Made by a program: the position numbers and the translations under genes | Shown here: in pieces, positions 18,715-21,107 of the stretch | Position numbering within the stretch: position 1 is the stretch's first letter | How the letters are laid out: each line of letters begins with the position of its first letter | Assembly (NCBI GenBank): GCA_008931825.1 | Contig: QXVZ01031416.1 | Coordinates: 1-21,107, forward strand | DNA: 21,107 nt | Reading direction: 5' to 3' | DNA from: Phallusia fumigata | Taxonomy: Eukaryota > Chordata > Ascidiacea > Phlebobranchia > Ascidiidae | Notes under the pieces: model-generated | The model's database searches: none | Seen by the model: the letters and a program-made list of their open reading frames with translations, nothing else | What the model was told of the DNA's origin: nothing

Positions 18715-21107
18715 TTAATTCTGAACCGGTTCATTAAAATCCAAGTATGCGGGAACAGGTTGTGAGATTGGAACAAGATAGTCGTCGTTGTCAGGTCTTG
18801 CAACAGCATCTATACTGGCATAGTCTACAAAACGTAAAACAGTAAACAACAACAAAACGGCAAAAAGTATTCAATACTCGAACCGTGTCCTAACGCTGGT
18901 TGATTGGTAATAGGATGTCTTCCTTCTTGTTCAATAACGAGTTCAGGAGAAGGTGGGCGCATATCTCGAAGTTGATTGCTCCGGTTTGTCAACTGGACTG
19001 TTGCGGCGTTTCTAAATAAAAGAGTTGTTTTTTAATTCATAAAGTATCGATAATTCAATTTGTAATTGTACCTGAAACAAAACTGGGTCTATAAATAGGA
19101 CTGACAGAGAGTCGGAGCCTATTTTAAGTTTTCTGCAACAAGTGGGCTTTGTTTAATGCCAACACGATGTCTTCGTTAAAAACTGATTCTTTGAATTGGA
19201 AGAACCAAACGGTTTAAAATAGACGCTAAATTTTGATTGTTAAATGTACTAACCTTAACCATCTGTTCTGTCGCCGATTTTGTATCAAAGCGATGACAAT
19301 GAGTAGACAGAAAACCGCCAGCACAACCGTCGCCGTTATTATATCGATGACAAGAGTAACAGAAAAACCTGAAAATATAAAATTCCCTTGTTAGCACCAT
19401 GACACTTCAAACAGATCCAACACCTTAAATATGCAGTGAAAACAATTTCAACTGATAGCTTTGATATTTGACGCTGTCGTATGCAAATTTGCGTGTCATG
19501 TACTGATGAGCCTTTAGGCTAAGTTTTAATACCATTGAAATGTTGCCAAATCGTTCATTTTGAATCAATCTTTAATATTGTTTCTCGTGCCTTCATTATT
19601 TGCATACTCCCTGCATACCTGAATTGTTTCGTTTTCTAGAATTTTGCAAGAAACTTACCCTTAGATTTAGCTTCAGCTGATGTGCTTTGTACATTCCCGG
19701 CTATTTTACTAGGGGGCATTGTCGGTGTGTTATTTGGCGTATTTGCTGTTGTTGCATCATCTTTGTTCGTACGTGCAACTGTTTCCGTTGTTGTTGTGAC
19801 TGTTGTGGACGCCTTCTTTAAACATGCTGTGGATAATATGTAAGCGACATTTAGAAATCTGAAGTAGTTCTTAAAAACTTCTTACAAAAGAATTGTCACA
19901 ATCTAAAGCTCTATACCTATCTTAGTTGTTTCGCCGTGCGGTTTCGCTACAAAACAACATTCAAACTTAATTATTTCGAATTTGTATGAAATTTCGAAAT
20001 ATGAGGGTTTACGTGATTACAAATATTTGTAACTGTCATAGAGCTTGTGCGTAATGAATACATTGCAATGCAAACGTTTCAACAATGGCTGTGAGCATCA
20101 TTAGTGCAAAACGAGGGTTATTTAAAACTGTGAGCTTCTGCAACTTTTATTTACGTTCTTCGTAATCTTTGTATGTTCATAAAATATACAGAAACTTATT
20201 TGTCCTGCATGTGATGTTCCTTGTAACAGGATGTTTTCCAACTTTGTGACGTGACAATTAAAAGGCAGGTAATTTTTGACAACTCATGCAATATTTATAT
20301 CATGCAAAGTAACTCACNAGAAATCTGAAGTAGTTCTTAAAAACTTCTTACAAAAGATTTGTCACAATCTAAAGCTCTATACCTATCTTAGTTGTTTCGC
20401 CGTGCGGTTTCGCTACAAAACAACATTCAAACTTAATTATTTCGAATTTGTATGAAATTTCGAAATATGAGGGTTTACGTGATTACAAATATTTGTAACT
20501 GTCATAGAGCTTGTGCGTAATGAATACATTGCAATGCAAACGTTTCAACAATGGCTGTGAGCATCATTAGTGCAAAACGAGGGTTATTTAAAACTGTGAG
20601 CTTCTGCAACTTTTATTTACGTTCTTCGTAATCTTTGTATGTTCATAAAATATACAGAAACTTATTTGTCCTGCATGTGATGTTCCTTGTAACAGGATGT
20701 TTTCCAACTTTGTGACGTGACAATTAAAAGGCAGGTAATTTTTGACAACTCATGCAATATTTATATCATGCAAAGTAACTCACTTGTGTTTGGGACAACC
20801 TCGGTCGGCACGATTGCATCACAATCGAAAAATTCGTATGACATCACTGATGAGAACATGTACAACCTGGTGGTAATGTTAAGCGGCCATGTGGACAGTG
20901 ATTGTATGACACCTTCGCACAAATTCTTTTCATCAAGTACTGATTTGCATTTCGAAATATTAGAACCGCCTTTCAAGTAGATACGACACCGAGGAAGGCC
21001 TGCCCTTGAATACTCCTTCTGTACAAATAAAAACAGTTAATTCACGAAGATTTTAACTTTATATGTTGTCTTACCTGGTTCATCAGGCAACTGAAGGTGA
21101 AACTCGG
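18715..21107 (-). CDS. Copy H: partial, recent duplicate of gene B running off the right edge
   Basis: Minus-strand exons are E2 21075 to beyond 21107, E3 about 20784-21018, E4 19659-19826, E5 19254-19368, E6 18884-19011 and E7 18715-18824. E4 to E7 have exactly the lengths of B (168, 115, 128 and 110) and nearly the same sequence, including ARPDNDDYLVPI and AYLDF. Tail Tyr one is in YASI. E3 keeps CRIYLKGGSN, LCEG and TWPLNITT but has Arg for Trp at the WCRIY site. The E3 acceptor differs: B has AAAG before the exon, while H reads GTACAG two bases further in. Splicing there would put E3 out of frame with the visible E2 end. H may be non-functional or may use a site I cannot judge. E1 and most of E2 are outside the window. 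Intron 3 is artificially doubled around N 20318. Confidence 0.7.
19853..20783. repeat. 465-bp tandem duplication around a single N (assembly seam)
   Basis: Bases 19853-20317 and 20319-20783 are the same 465 bp; I see one mismatch ('agaattg' against 'agatttg'). They are separated by one N at 20318. The first copy stops right at the E3 donor and then starts again inside intron 3. Gene B has this intron once. Overlapping contig ends joined without merging explain it best. Confidence 0.85.
20055..20088. repeat. Recurrent intronic element with octamer-like core (in H)
   Basis: 'cattgcaatgcaaacgtttc' followed by 'aacaatgg', in intron 3 of H, repeats exactly at 20521-20554 because of the seam duplication. 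Confidence 0.45.

Larger units (their letters stand above)
18567..21060. repeat. Segmental duplicate of 2336-4440
   Basis: The whole stretch from the 3' flank through E3 of B is repeated in the same order and orientation, introns included. Intron 3 and E4 are almost identical (two differences seen in the 168-bp E4), while E3 and E6 carry more changes. The pattern suggests a recent duplication, gene conversion, or alternative haplotypes placed side by side. Confidence 0.75.

Noticed and set aside
1-21107. tRNA, rRNA, CRISPR, retroelement or transposase genes
   Set aside because: I looked on both strands for cloverleaf-like or repeat-spacer patterns, long terminal repeats and known enzyme motifs, and saw none that could be supported.

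Overview
This is animal nuclear DNA. It is AT-rich, all genes are split by short introns (about 57 to 500 bp) with GT/AG ends, and there is no bacterial-style gene packing. The compact introns and the kind of gene family suggest a tunicate, most likely Ciona-like. That is a judgement from texture, not a database match.

Nearly all coding matter belongs to one tandemly duplicated family of putative type I membrane receptors. The full layout is seven exons. E1 is a signal peptide. E2 is a CUB-like first half. E3 is a second disulphide-rich module with a WPP motif. E4 is a Thr/Ser-rich stalk. E5 is a transmembrane helix. E6 and E7 form a tyrosine-bearing cytoplasmic tail. Exon phases are fixed: the junctions E1/E2, E2/E3, E3/E4 and E4/E5 are all phase 1, E5/E6 is phase 2 and E6/E7 is phase 1. 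E2, E3 and E4 are therefore symmetric and can be lost or swapped without a frameshift.

Left to right, I named the copies A to H by position: A (850-1936, minus, short and broken), B (2504-4829, minus, complete, 345 aa), an E3 relic (about 5745-5905), C (5956-6632, minus, broken and cut by an assembly join), D (7271-8799, minus, open, divergent ectodomain, E1 not found), F (9638-11121, minus, different tail), E (13240-14465, minus, different tail, lacks E3), G (15726-17780, plus, complete, 331 aa) and H (18715 to beyond the right edge, minus, recent copy of B).

Two tail types occur on related ectodomains. A, B, D, G and H end in an E6+E7 tail with an invariant YLVPI core followed by a YxxF/L motif. 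E and F end in an unrelated single-exon tail with YNDL/LY-type motifs. Two signal-peptide and ectodomain groups also exist: group I (A, E, G) and group II (B, C, F, H). Each group has its own conserved 5' flank. The pattern resembles paired or diversified recognition receptors evolving by duplication and exon shuffling, but a role in recognition or immunity is inference.

Three single N characters (2809, 6029, 20318) sit at joins that duplicate or skip sequence. They look like assembly seams, so parts of B, C and H should be read with care. The other intervals of 0.4 to 2.1 kb hold duplicated 5' flanks or nothing I can recognise.
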